Origin: Typhlomys cinereus
Lineage: Eukaryota > Chordata > Mammalia > Rodentia > Platacanthomyidae
Assembly (NCBI GenBank): GCA_023101885.1
Contig: JALPQD010000246.1
Coordinates: 558,001 to 622,000 of the forward strand
DNA length: 64,000 nt
Direction of reading: 5' to 3'
In this document: piece by piece, positions 23,463 through 33,710 of the stretch
Numbering within the stretch: the stretch's first letter is position 1
Layout of the letters: each line of letters opens with the position of its first letter
Translations under genes and position numbers: made by a program
The notes under the pieces: generated by a model
Database searches by the model: none
Seen by the model: the letters and a program-made list of their open reading frames with translations, nothing else
Told to the model about the DNA's origin: nothing

Positions 23463-26400
23463 TTAGGAGCCACATATTAGGGAGTACATGCAGCACTTAA
23501 TTTTCTGGGTTTGGGATACTTCACGTAATATAATTGTTTCTAATGACATCCATTTCCCGGCAAATTCCAGTAATTCATTATTTTTGATATCTGAATGGTT
23601 AGGTTTATACCAAGGTATTTCATTTTTTTAGGGGCTATAGTAAATGGGATGGTTTCTTTCAAGGCTTTTTCACTTCTTTCATTCTGGGCATATAGGAAGG
23701 CCTCTGATTTTTGCACATTTATTTTGTATCCTGCCACCCTGCTGAACTTCTCAATTAGTTCCAGGAGCTTCCTGGTGGAGTTTTTGGGATCACGTAGGTA
23801 TAAGATCATGTCATCCTCAAATAGGATAGCTTGACTTCTTCCTTGCCGATTTGAATCCCACTTATGTCCCTTTCTTGTCTTATGGCTTCAGCTAAGATTC
23901 AAGTACAATATTGAATAGAAGTGGTGAGAGTGGACAGCCTTGTCTAGTTCCTGATTGAAGTGGGAATGCTTCCAATTGTTCCCCATTGAGCATAAACTTT
24001 GCTGTGGGTTTGTTGTATACAGCTTTTATTATATTGATAAACGTTCCTTCCATTCCAACCTTCTGTATTGTTTTGATCATAAAGGACTGTTGGATCTTGT
24101 GAAAAGCTTTTTCTGCATCTATCGAGAGTATCATGTGGTCTAGGACTTTGGACTGGTTTACATGATGAATTACATTTATTGACTTGCGTATGTTGAACCA
24201 ATCTTGTGTGCCGGGGATGAAGCCTACTTGGTCCCCGTGAATGATGTTTTTGATATGTTTTTGAATCTGATTTGCTAAGACTTTGTTGAGAATCTTTGCA
24301 TCTGTGTTCATCAGAGAGATCGGCCTATAGTTTTCTTTTTTAAGTGAATCTTTATTAGGTTTTGGGATTAAAACGATATTAGCTTCATAGAAGGAATTTG
24401 GTAATGTTCCTTCCTTTGCTATTTGATGGAACAGTTTAAGGAGTATTGGTGTTATTAACTCCTTAAATGTCTGGTAGAATTCTGTGCTGAATCCATCTGG
24501 TACAGGACATTTTTTGGTAGGAAGATTCGAGATTACTTCTTCAATTTCCTTGTATGTTATAGGACTATTTAAATAATTCACAACTTCCTGATTCAATTTA
24601 GGTAAGTTGTGTTTACTTAGAAATTCATCCATCTCTTTTGTGTTGTCAAACTTCACAGAGTATTAGTTTTTGAAATATGATGTTATAATTCTCTGGATTT
24701 CTTGGATATCCGTAGTGATAACTCCATGTTCATTTCTAATTTTGTTAATTTGGGTTTTCTCTCTCCTGCTTTTGGTTAATTTAGCTAGGGGTGTATCAAT
24801 CTTATTGATTTTTTCAAAGAACCAGCTTTTTGACTGGTTGATTTTTTCTATCGTTTTCTTAATCTTGATTTCAGATATTTCTCCCCTTATTTTGCTAATC
24901 TCCTCTCTTCTACTACTTTTGGGATCAGATTGCTCTAGTTTCTCTAAAGCTTTAAGCTGCATTGATAAGTTGTTTATTTCTGATGTTTCCATTTTTTTGA
25001 TGTAGGCATTAAGAGCTATGAACTTACCTCTTAGAACAGCTTTCATTGTGTCCCAGAAATTTTGGTGAGTTGTATTTTCATTATCATTCACTTTCAGGAA
25101 ATCTTGATTTCCATTTTAATTTCTTCCTGAATCTAGTTCTCATTAAGCATCATACTGTTAAGTTTCCAGGAGTTAGTGTATTTTCTCTTGTCTGTTGTGT
25201 TGTGCATGTCCAGCTTTAGGCCATGGTGGTCTGACAGGGCACAGGTTAGAATTTCAATTTTTTTGTATATGTGTAGATTCGTTTTGTGGCCAAGTATGTG
25301 ATCTATTTTGGAGAATGTTCCATGTGCTGCTGAGAAAAATGTGTATTCTTTGGTGCATGGGTGAAAAGTTTCATAGAGATGTGTAAGGTCCATTTCTTTA
25401 AGAGATTGATTAAGGTCAAAAGTGTCTCTGTTAAGCTTTTGACCTGTTGATCTATCCCATGTTGAGAGGGCAGTTTTGAAATCCCCAAGAATTATCATTT
25501 GGGGTTTGTTTCCTGCTTTAGACGCTGTAGGGTTTTCTTTTTTTTTATTAAAAATTTAATTATACATTTTAAAATTTTTTACCAGTTCCCTCCCTCCCCC
25601 CTCCTCCCCCGAACCCACTCGTCCTCCTCCCCCCGAACCCACTCGTCCCCCTCCCCTTCCCCCAGTGCCTCCCCCCCAATTCCCAGAGAGTCCTTTATTG
25701 TGTACACCTAACTCTCCACTGGGTCCTCCTCTCTGATGACATATAAGGACCCAGTGGCATTTCCATAAGCCCTTCTCTTGTTCCCCTTAAGCATAAGATC
25801 ACTACTATGGCTGTCAATCCCTTGTCTCCAGGGGTCTCGGTGCCCTTAACAGATGCTAGACTTTATGAGGGCAACAGTGCGCTGGACATTGCGCAGGGCA
25901 TGCAAAGTCCCATTATGATTGCTTTGGCCCCAACTATTATTGAGAATCTTGCAAATCGTTGCTCCTCCCATCCTTTTGCTCTTACAATCTTACCGCCCCC
26001 TCTTCCGCAAATGTCCCTGAGCTCCAGGATGGGGAGAGATTAGGCTAGCCTAGTTCTATGTGATTGATATAGAGTCTCTGAAGTTCTGGATTGTGGTTTG
26101 TTGATTTTCTTTTGCAGTTTTGCTGCTCCTGCAATGCCCTTCACTCCATCCTTATGGGCACTGTATGCCCCCCCCCCGGTCAGAGACAAAAAGCTGTTAA
26201 ACTGGAGTCTTGTTATAATAGCACATTCAAGGGTAGATGTAATAAGAGTAGGAAACCTCACTGAGGGAGGGGTCCATCACCCATTTGCAAGTAGGGTTTT
26301 CTTAATGAATGTGGAAGGGCCCGTATTGGGTGCATATATGTTCAGTATTGTGAAGTCTTACTGAATTGTACCTGTGACTAAAATGTAGTATCCATCCGTG

Positions 26401-26675
26401 TCTCTTATAATTTTCTTTGGTTTGAAGTCCACTTTGTCTGATATCATAATGGCTACCCCTGCCTGTTTTCTGCTTTCATTTGCTTGTAGAATTGTTGACC
26501 AGCCTTTTATTTTTAGGGCATGCCAATCTTTTGTGGTGAGATGGGTTTCCTGCAGGCAGCAGATTGATGGATTGTGATTTTTAATCCAAATTTGTAATCT
26601 GTGTCTCTTGATTGGTGAGTTAATTCTATTAACATTTAGTGTTATAATGGAGAAACTATTTTTAATTCCAGACAT
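23463..26675 (-). pseudogene. L1-D ORF2 pseudogene (endonuclease / reverse transcriptase)
   Basis: Starts at 26675 (MSGIKNSFS) and reads the endonuclease domain with E43 visible. It is interrupted by L1-E at 25540-26290, then continues through the rest of the endonuclease and linker to an in-frame TAA at 24663-24665 (codon 418 in L1-A numbering). The RT part follows to about 23597. There about 1.37 kb (L1-A 2604-3971; palm end, thumb and the Cys-rich region) is missing and the frame shifts. The last ORF2 stretch and stop TAA (23463-23465) remain. Read as several broken frames, it is non-functional. Confidence 0.92.
25527..26303 (-). mobile_element. L1-E: 5'-truncated L1 nested in L1-D ORF2
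   Basis: 25540-26290 is an L1 3' UTR fragment (minus) with an A-tail as T-run, flanked by perfect 13-bp GTAGGGTTTTCTT at 25527-25539 and 26291-26303. Its end resembles L1-A (aaaattttaaaatgtataat in sense). Within the C-rich tract, CCCCGAACCCACTCGTCC occurs twice in tandem (about 25605-25650). Confidence 0.95.
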
Positions 26676-26725
26676 TTATTATGTTTAGTAGTTTTTATAA
26701 GTATATTACTTCGCTTTTAATGGAG

Positions 26726-27748
26726 TTATACTTTCCTTCTGTTCTCTTGGATATGCCTGTTTTTTTCTTCAAGATTGAGTATCATTTCTAGCATTTTTTG
26801 AAGGCCTGGTTTGGTGGACATGTATCCCTTCAAGTTGTCTTTGTGCTGGAAGATTTTTCTTTCTCCCTCAATCATGACAGATAGTTTTGCAGGGTAAATC
26901 AGCCTGGGTTGACATTTTTGCTCATTCAATACTTGAAATATGTCTCTCCAAGCTCTTCTTGCTTTTACTGTTTCGACTTACCATTGAAAATGACTTGTTT
27001 TCTCTCCCTTGAAGCTCTCAGCACCAGTTCTTTATCTTGAATGTGGAGTGTTTTGACTATTATTTGCCGTAGCGAACTTCTGTTCTGGTCGTATCTGTTT
27101 GGGATGCACAATGCCTCTTGTATATGGATGGGCCTCTCTTTTTTTAGATGAGGAAAGTTTTCCTTGATGGTCGTTTGAAAAATTTCCTCAGGGGTGGTAT
27201 TTTGAGATTCTTGCTCTGGTATTCCATGAATACGCATGTTAGGCTGCTTCAGGTTGTCTCATATCTCCTGAATATTTCTCTCAAGTATCTTTTTGGCTTT
27301 AACAACTTCTTCCATTGAGCTGGTTAATACTCCCACTTTATCTTTAAGGTCTGAAATTCTGTTTTCTGTTTCATTAGTTCTCTGTGGAGTTCTGGGTTGA
27401 AGATAACTTGTCTTTTAGCTCAGTTTTAAACTCTGCTTGAGTCTGTTTTAACTGCTCTATGCCAGTTTTTGTTTCTTGCACTGTTTTTCTCAACTCCTCC
27501 AAGTGTCTGTTGTGTTCTTCTTCAAAGCGATTGATTCGATTATCTAATTCCTCCCGGATTTCCTCTTTCATAGTATTGAACATGGTAATGATCATATTTT
27601 GAAGGTTGTTATCCTGGGTCAGGCTTTCTTGGCCATTTTCCATGGGTTTGTTCTGGTTGGAGTCTAACATGATGGGATTAATTCCTTCAGTGGGAGATTT
27701 GTTTACTTGAGTGGTGCTTCTCATGGATTTGTACTTTGACTTTGGCAT
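26726..27748 (-). pseudogene. L1-D ORF1 pseudogene
   Basis: Starts MPKSKYKS at 27748 and ends at 26726. It has the coiled-coil-like Glu/Lys-rich N-terminal half, the HGIPEQESQNTTPEE RRM region and the C-terminal QPRLIYPAKLS motif. The first and last parts share a frame but the central part (26965-27237) is in another, so at least two frameshifts have broken it. It is about 40 bp shorter than the L1-F counterpart. Confidence 0.9.
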
Positions 27749-28039
27749 TGTCGTTTTAACTCTTAAGATCTTCTTTCAATTTCTGTGCGTTTTTCACTAA
27801 ACTGAATTATTTGGCCTGGGGTTCTGGGGGTGGGCAGGAACGGAGCTTACCTAGGTCGCATGGTTGAGGCCCGGCTGGATCGCTCGTGCGGGTCCCAGGC
27901 GGTGGAGTGGAGGGAAGGGAGGATGGGGGTGTTGGGGGGGCACTACTTAACCTGGGGAACCTGGGGGTGGGCCGAGCACACAGGGGGTGTCCTCCTCCTC
28001 CTCCCAGGCCCTAGCATGGGGGCTCTGCCTGGATGGTAG
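27749..28039 (-). promoter_or_regulatory. L1-D 5' UTR, partial monomers
   Basis: CpG-containing sequence related to the L1-F 5' UTR. It begins inside a monomer (ccatccaggc, equivalent to about 28341) and passes through the last partial monomer to the common tether (aaataattcag). L1 5' UTR monomers are internal Pol II promoters in rodents; activity here is unknown. Confidence 0.75.
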
Positions 28040-28127
28040 CAAGTGTTTTTATGTGGAATCTGGGATCCAGATTCAGGTGCTTCTGTCTCCAAGGCAGAGG
28101 CTTAACCCCTGAACCATTTCTCCATTC
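28040..28127 (-). mobile_element. B2-related SINE, head half (split by L1-D)
   Basis: Continues the SINE of 22165-22340: tRNA-like head in minus orientation ending near 28127. Together the two halves make one insertion older than L1-D. Confidence 0.88.
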
Positions 28128-28186
28128 TTCACAGCTATTTTTGTCTTCCAAACTCATAACAACTATGTATTTATCATGCATCTTTT
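28128..28186. other. Unique spacer between head-to-head L1s
   Basis: AT-rich host DNA between the old SINE head and the L1-F target duplication. Confidence 0.7.
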
Positions 28187-28200
28187 AAAAAGATTTTTAG

Positions 28201-28593
28201 CCTTCCGCACCCAGCTCCTCCATCCGGGACGCACACGGGTGAGGTCCAGACGGGTCTCATCCTGCAACCTAGGTAAGCTCCGCCGGTGCCCGCCCACCAG
28301 AATCCCAGGTCAGCCCAAGGGACCCAGCTCCTACCTCACCATCCAAGCCGGGAGCCGTGTGCAGGGCTGAGGGACGAGGAGGACCTCCCCCTGCGCCTGC
28401 CCCCCCCATCTCCCCTCGGGTTAAATAGATCCACGCGGACGCCCCCATCCTCCCTTCCGCACACCGCTCCTCTGGCTGGGTCGCAGGCGCGGTCCAGGCG
28501 GGCCTCATCCGCTCCGTTCCTGCCCACCCCCAGAACCCCAGGCCAAATAATTCAGTTTAGTGAAATTGAAAGATCTTAAGAGTTAAAACGACA
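28201..28593 (+). promoter_or_regulatory. L1-F 5' UTR with tandem monomers (internal promoter)
   Basis: The 10-mer CCTTCCGCAC starts at 28201 and again at 28453, giving a 252-bp period. The second unit is partial (about 95 bp) and joins the non-repeated tether leading to ORF1. GC- and CpG-rich. Tandem 5' UTR monomers are a known rodent L1 promoter design. A consensus-like splice donor (CTAGGTAAGC, about 28269-28278) lies in the first unit. Confidence 0.85.
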
Positions 28594-29658
28594 ATGCCAA
28601 CGGCAAAGTGCAAATCCATGAGAAGCAACACTCAAGTAAACAAATTTCCCACTGAAGGAATTAATCCCATAATGTTAGACTCCAACAAGAACAAACCCAC
28701 GGAAAATGGGCAAGAAAGCCTGACCCAGGATAACGACTTTCAAAATATGATCATTACCATGTTCAATACTATGAAAGAGGAAATCCGGGAGCAATTACAT
28801 AATTGAATCAATCGCTTTGAAGAGGAACACAACAGACAATTGGAGGAGTTGAGAGAAACAGTGCAAAAAACAAAAAGTGGCATAGAGCAGTTAAAACAGA
28901 CTCAAGCAGAGTTTAAAAAGGAGCTACAAGACAAGTTATCTTCAACCCAGAACTCCACAGAGAGTCTTATCAACAGAACTAACGAAGCAGAAAACAGAAT
29001 TTCAGACCTTGAAGATAAAATGGGAGTAGTAACCAGCTCAATGGAAGAGGTTATTAAAGCCAAAAAGATACTTGAGAGAAATATACAAGAGGTATGGGAC
29101 ACCCTGAAGAAGGCTAACATGGGTATTAATGGAATACCAGAGCAAGAATCTCAAAATACCACCCCTGAGGAAATTTTTCAAACGATCATCAAGGAAAACT
29201 TTCCTCATCTAAAAAAAGAGAGGCCCATCCATATACAAGAGGCATTCTGCACCCCAAACAGATACGACCAAAACAGAAGCACGACACGGCAAATAATAGT
29301 TAAAACACTCCACACTCAAGATAAAGAACTGGTGCTGAGAGCTTGAAGGGAGAAAAAACAAGTCACTTTTAAAGGTAAACCTATTAAAATAACAAATGAC
29401 TTCTCAGTCGAAACAGTAAAAGCAAGAAGAGCTTGGAGAGACATACTTCGAGTATTGAATGAGCAAAAATGTCAACCCAGGCTGGTTAACCCTGCAAAAC
29501 TATCCATCATGATCGAGGGAGAAAGAAAAATCTTCCAGCACAAAGACAACTTGAAGGGATACATGTCCACCAAACCAGGCCTTCAAAAAATGCTAGAAAT
29601 GATACTCAAGCATGAAGAAAAAAACAGGCATATCCAGGAGAACAGAAGGCAAGTATAA
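28594..29658 (+). pseudogene. L1-F ORF1 pseudogene (two in-frame stops)
   Basis: A single reading frame of 355 codons including the terminator, starting MPTAKCKS. It is interrupted by TGA at 28804-28806 and TGA at 29344-29346 (the latter replaces the Ser of RASRE seen in L1-D). Domain order is normal: a low-complexity N-terminus, a Glu/Lys-rich coiled coil (about residues 60-170), an RRM-like region with GIPEQESQNTTPEE and the C-terminal domain with QPRLVNPAKLS. Apart from the two stops the frame is undamaged. Confidence 0.92.
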
Positions 29659-30989
29659 CACCATTAAAAGCGAAGCAATATATTTATAAAAACTACTAAA
29701 CATAATAAATGTCTGGAATTAAAAATAGTTTCTCCATTATAACACTCAATGTTAATGGAATTAATTCACCGATCAAGAGACACAGATTACAAATTTGGAT
29801 TAAAAATCACAATCCATCAATCTGCTGCCTGCAGGAAACCCATCTCACCACAAAAGATAGGCACGCTCTAAAAATAAAAGGCTGGTCAACAATTCTACAA
29901 GCAAATGGAAGCAGAAAACAGACAGGGGTAGCCATTATGCTATCAGACAAAGTGGCCTTCAAACCAAAGAAAATTATAAGAGACACTGATGGATACTACA
30001 TTTTAGTTACAGGTACAATTCACCGGGAAGAATTCACAATACTGAACATATATGCACCCAATACGGGCCCCTCCACATTCATTAAGAAAACCCTACAGCG
30101 TCTAAAGCAGGAAATCAACCCCCAAACGAAAATTCTTGGGGACTTCAACACCGCCCTCTCAACATGGGATAGATCAACAGGTCAAAAGCTTAACAGAGAC
30201 ACTTTTGACCTTAATCAAACTCTTAAAGAAATGGACCTTACAGATCTCTATGAAACTTTTCACCCACGCACCAAAGAATACACATTTTTCTTAGCAGCAC
30301 ACGGAACTTTCTCCAAAATAGATCACATATTGGGCCACAAAACGAATCTACACATATACAAAAAAATTGAAATTCTAACCTGTGCCCTATCAGACCACCA
30401 TGGCCTAAAGCTGGACATCCACAACACAACAAACAAGAGAAAATACACTAACTCCTGGAAACTTAACAATATGATGCTGAATGAGAACAAGATTCAGGAA
30501 GAAATTAAAAAGGCAATTCAAGATTTCCTGAAAGTGTATGATAATGAAAATACAACTCACCAAAATTTCTGGGACACAATGAAAGATATTCTAAGAGGTA
30601 AGTTCATAGCTCTTAATGCCTACATCAAAAAAATGGAAACATCAGAAATAAACAACTTATCAATGCAGCTTAAAGCTTTAGAGAAACTAGAGCAATCTGA
30701 TCCCAAAAGTAGTAGAAAAGAGGAGATTAGCAAAATAAGGGAAGAAATATCTGAAATCGAGATTAAGAAAACGATAGAAAAAATCAACCAGTCAAAAAGC
30801 TGGTTCTTTGAAAAAATCAATAAGATTGATACATCCCTAGCTAAATTAACCAAAAGCAGGAGAGAGAAAACCCAAATTAACAAAATTAGAAATGAACATG
30901 GAGTAATCACTACTGATACCCAAGAAATCCAGAGAATTATAAAATCATATTTCAAAAACTAATGCTCTGTGAAGTTTGACAACACAAAA

Positions 30990-31207
30990 GAGATGGATGA
31001 ATTTCTTTTTCTTTTTTCTTTTTTTACAGGGGAGAGCGCGAACGCAGTCCCCCACTACCACAAATTATGCAGTCGAGTTTCCCACATTTGGGGAAATCGC
31101 AGGGGTCAGCACATCCGGAGTGCAATGGATAAGCCTCGCCCTGGGAAAACCACCTTCGTGATCATGGTATCTCCCCTGCCAGGTAAGTATGAGATGGATG
31201 AATTTCT
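30990..31207 (-). mobile_element. Retroinsertion of U1 snRNA with A-rich tail and 17-bp TSD
   Basis: GAGATGGATGAATTTCT is present at 30990-31006 and 31191-31207, a perfect duplication of L1 ORF2 target sequence. Between them lie the U1 copy (minus strand) and a T-rich block 31007-31026, the complement of an A-tail with G interruptions. This is the signature of trans-mobilisation by L1 machinery. Confidence 0.96.
31027..31190 (-). ncRNA. U1 snRNA retropseudogene, full length (164 nt)
   Basis: The minus strand begins ATACTTACCTG, the U1 5' end that pairs with 5' splice sites, and runs 164 nt to ...CTCCCCTG, the length of mature U1. The Sm-site AATTTGTGG lies at U1 nt 125-133 (31058-31066 on the window strand). 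The only difference from the U1 sequence I recall is one substitution near the 3' end (CTCTCC rather than CTTTCC). Because it starts exactly at nt 1 and carries an A-tail plus TSD, it is a reverse-transcribed copy without the upstream U1 promoter elements (PSE/DSE), so it is probably not transcribed as U1. Near identity suggests a recent origin. Confidence 0.95.
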
Positions 31208-33710
31208 AAGTAAACACAACTTACCTAAATTGAATCAGGAAGTTGTGAATTATTTAAATAGTCCTATAACATATAAGCAAATTGAGGAAGTAATCTTGAA
31301 TCTTCCAATCAAAAAATGTCCTGTACCAGATGGATTCAGCACAGAGTTCTACCAGACATTTAAGGAGTTAATAACACCGATACTCCTTAAACTGTTCCGT
31401 CAAATAGCAAAGGAAGGAACACTACCAAATTCCTTCTATGAAGCCAATATCGTTTTAATTCCAAAACCTAATAAAGACTCACTTAAAAAAGAAAACTATA
31501 GGCCAATCTCTCTGATGAACACAGATGCAAAGATTCTCAACAAAGTCTTAGCAAATCGGATTCAAAAACACATAAAAAGATCATTCATGGGGACCAAGTA
31601 GGCTTCATCCCCAGTACACAAGGTTGGTTCAACATAAGCAAATCAATAAATGTAATTCATCATATAAACCAGTCCAAAGTCCTAGACCACATGATACTCT
31701 CGATAGATGCAGAAAAAGCTTTTGACAAGATCCAACAGTCCTTTATGATCAAAATGCTAGAGACAGTAGGAATGGAAGGAACGTTTATCCATATAATAAA
31801 AGCTGTATACAACAAGCCCACAGCAAGGATTATGCTCAATGGGGAACAATTGGAAGCATTCCCACTTTGATCAGGAACTAGACAAGGCTGTCCTCTCTCA
31901 CCACTTCTATTCAATATTGTACTTGAAGTCTTAGCTGAAGCCATAAGACAAGAAAGGGACATAAGTGGGATTCAAATCAGCAAGGAAGAAGTCAAGCTAT
32001 CTCTATTTGCAGATGACATGATCTTATACCTAAGTGATCCCAAAATCTCCACCAGGAAGCTCCTGGAACTAATTGAGAAGTTCAGCAGGGTGGCAGGATA
32101 CAAAGTAAATGTGCAAAAATCAGAGGCCTTCCTATATGCCCAGAATGAAAGAAGTGAAAAAGCCCTGAGAGAAACAATCCCATTTACTATAGCCCCTAAA
32201 AAAATGAAATACCTTGGTATAAACCTAACCAAGGAGGTAAAAGACCTTTACAATGAAAACTTTAAAACCCTAAAGAAAGAAATAGCAGAAGACACCAGAA
32301 GGTGGAAAGACCGCCCATGTTCCTGGATTGGCAGAATCAACATCGTAAAAATTACCATCATAAAAAGGCAATATACAAATTCAATGCTATACCAAATAAA
32401 ATTCCAAAACAATTCTTCAAAGAAGTTGACCAAACAATCTCAAAATTCTTATGGAGGCACAAAAGACCCAGGATAGCAAAGACAATCTTGAGTAACATAA
32501 AACTGCTGGAGGTATCACCATACCGAACCTTAGTCTATATTACAAATCCATAGTTATAAAAACAGCCTGGTAATGGCTCCAAAATAGACACACAGATCAA
32601 TGGATAAGGATTGAAGACCCAGATATAAGCCCACAAAATTACAGCCATTTGGTTTTGACAAAGGGGCCCAAAGAATCCAATGGAAAAAGAACAGCATCTT
32701 CAACAAATGGTGCTGGCAAAACTGGATCTCCACATGCAGAAGATTAAAGCTGGACCCGTACTTGTCACCATGTACAAGACTTAATTCCAAATGGATCAAG
32801 GACCTTGATATCAGGACAGAGACTATAAAAACCTAGTTGAAAGGATAGGGAACTCCCTCAATCTGATTGGGCTAGGCCAACATTTCCTAAACAAACTGCT
32901 ACCAAGTCTCAACAGTTGGGATCTTGTGAAATTAAAGAGCTTCTGTTCAGATAAAGAGATTGTAACAGGAGCTCAAAGGCAACCCAGAGAATGGGAGAAA
33001 ATCTTCACTAACCACATATCTGATAGACCTCTACTGTCCAGAGTGCACAAAGAACTTAGAAAACTAAACTCCAAGGAAAACAATGGCCCAATTAAAAAAT
33101 GGGCCCTGGAACTTAAAAGAAATCTTACCAGGGATGAAATTAAAATGTCTAACAAATATCTTAAAACATGCTCCACTTCTTTAGCCATCAGGGAAATGCA
33201 AATCAAAACTTCCCTGAGATATCATCTCACCCCGGTCAGGATGGCAAAAATCCACAATACAAACAACACCAAATGCTGGAGAGGATATGGAGAGAGGGGA
33301 ACTCTCCTACATTGCTGGTGGGAGTGCAGGCTCATACAGCCACTCTGGCGAGCCATCTGGAAATTATTAAAGAAATTAAAGATTGAAATGTCATATGACC
33401 CTGCGATTCCACTTTTGGGTATGACCCCCATACAGCAGAGGTTCACCTCGATAGCACAAGCACGACCATGTTCATAGCAGCACTGTTTACAATAGCAAAG
33501 ATATGGAATCAACCCAAATGTCCAACAGTTGATGAGTGGATAAGGAAACTGTGGTACATCTATACAATGGAGTACTACTCAGCTATCAAAAATGATGAAT
33601 TACTGGAATTTGCCGGGAAATGGATGTCATTAGAAACAATTATATTAAGTGAAGTATCCCAAACCCAGAAAATTAAGCGCCGTATGCACTCCCTAATAGG
33701 TGGCTCCTAA

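Larger units (their letters stand above)
22330..28050 (-). mobile_element. L1-D: nearly full-length L1 with TSD
   Basis: Element 22341-28039 in minus orientation between CAAGTGTTTTT (22330-22340) and CAAGTGTTTTT (28040-28050), inserted into a SINE. In sense order it has a partial monomer-type 5' UTR (28039-27749), a broken ORF1, a broken ORF2 with a 751-bp nested L1 (L1-E) and an internal deletion, a group-A 3' UTR and a second A-rich end after an extra short segment. It cannot encode either protein. Confidence 0.95.
29709..33710 (+). pseudogene. L1-F ORF2 pseudogene (endonuclease / reverse transcriptase)
   Basis: The first 417 codons (29709-30959) are open and include the endonuclease with N14, E43, the GDFN motif, KIDHI and SDHH. 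Then comes TAA at 30960-30962 (codon 418), the same lesion as in L1-D. Downstream lesions: the U1 insertion (31007-31190 plus a TSD copy), a 1-nt deletion near 31575, TGA at 31868-31870, further indels near 32360 and 32505, and TAA in the TGGTAATGG stretch near 32570. FADD is still readable near 32010. In the Cys-rich motif the second Cys is Tyr (CWRGYGE). Stop at 33708-33710. Dead as a full protein. Confidence 0.94.

Noticed and set aside
23580..23610. L1-D deletion as a spliced L1 transcript
   Set aside because: The nearest donor-like GAGGTAAAAG lies a few bases beyond the joint and no matching GT...AG borders coincide with it.
31027..31190. Functional U1 gene
   Set aside because: A-tail and target duplications plus the lack of upstream U1 promoter sequence (it is L1 ORF2 on both sides) show a retrocopy.
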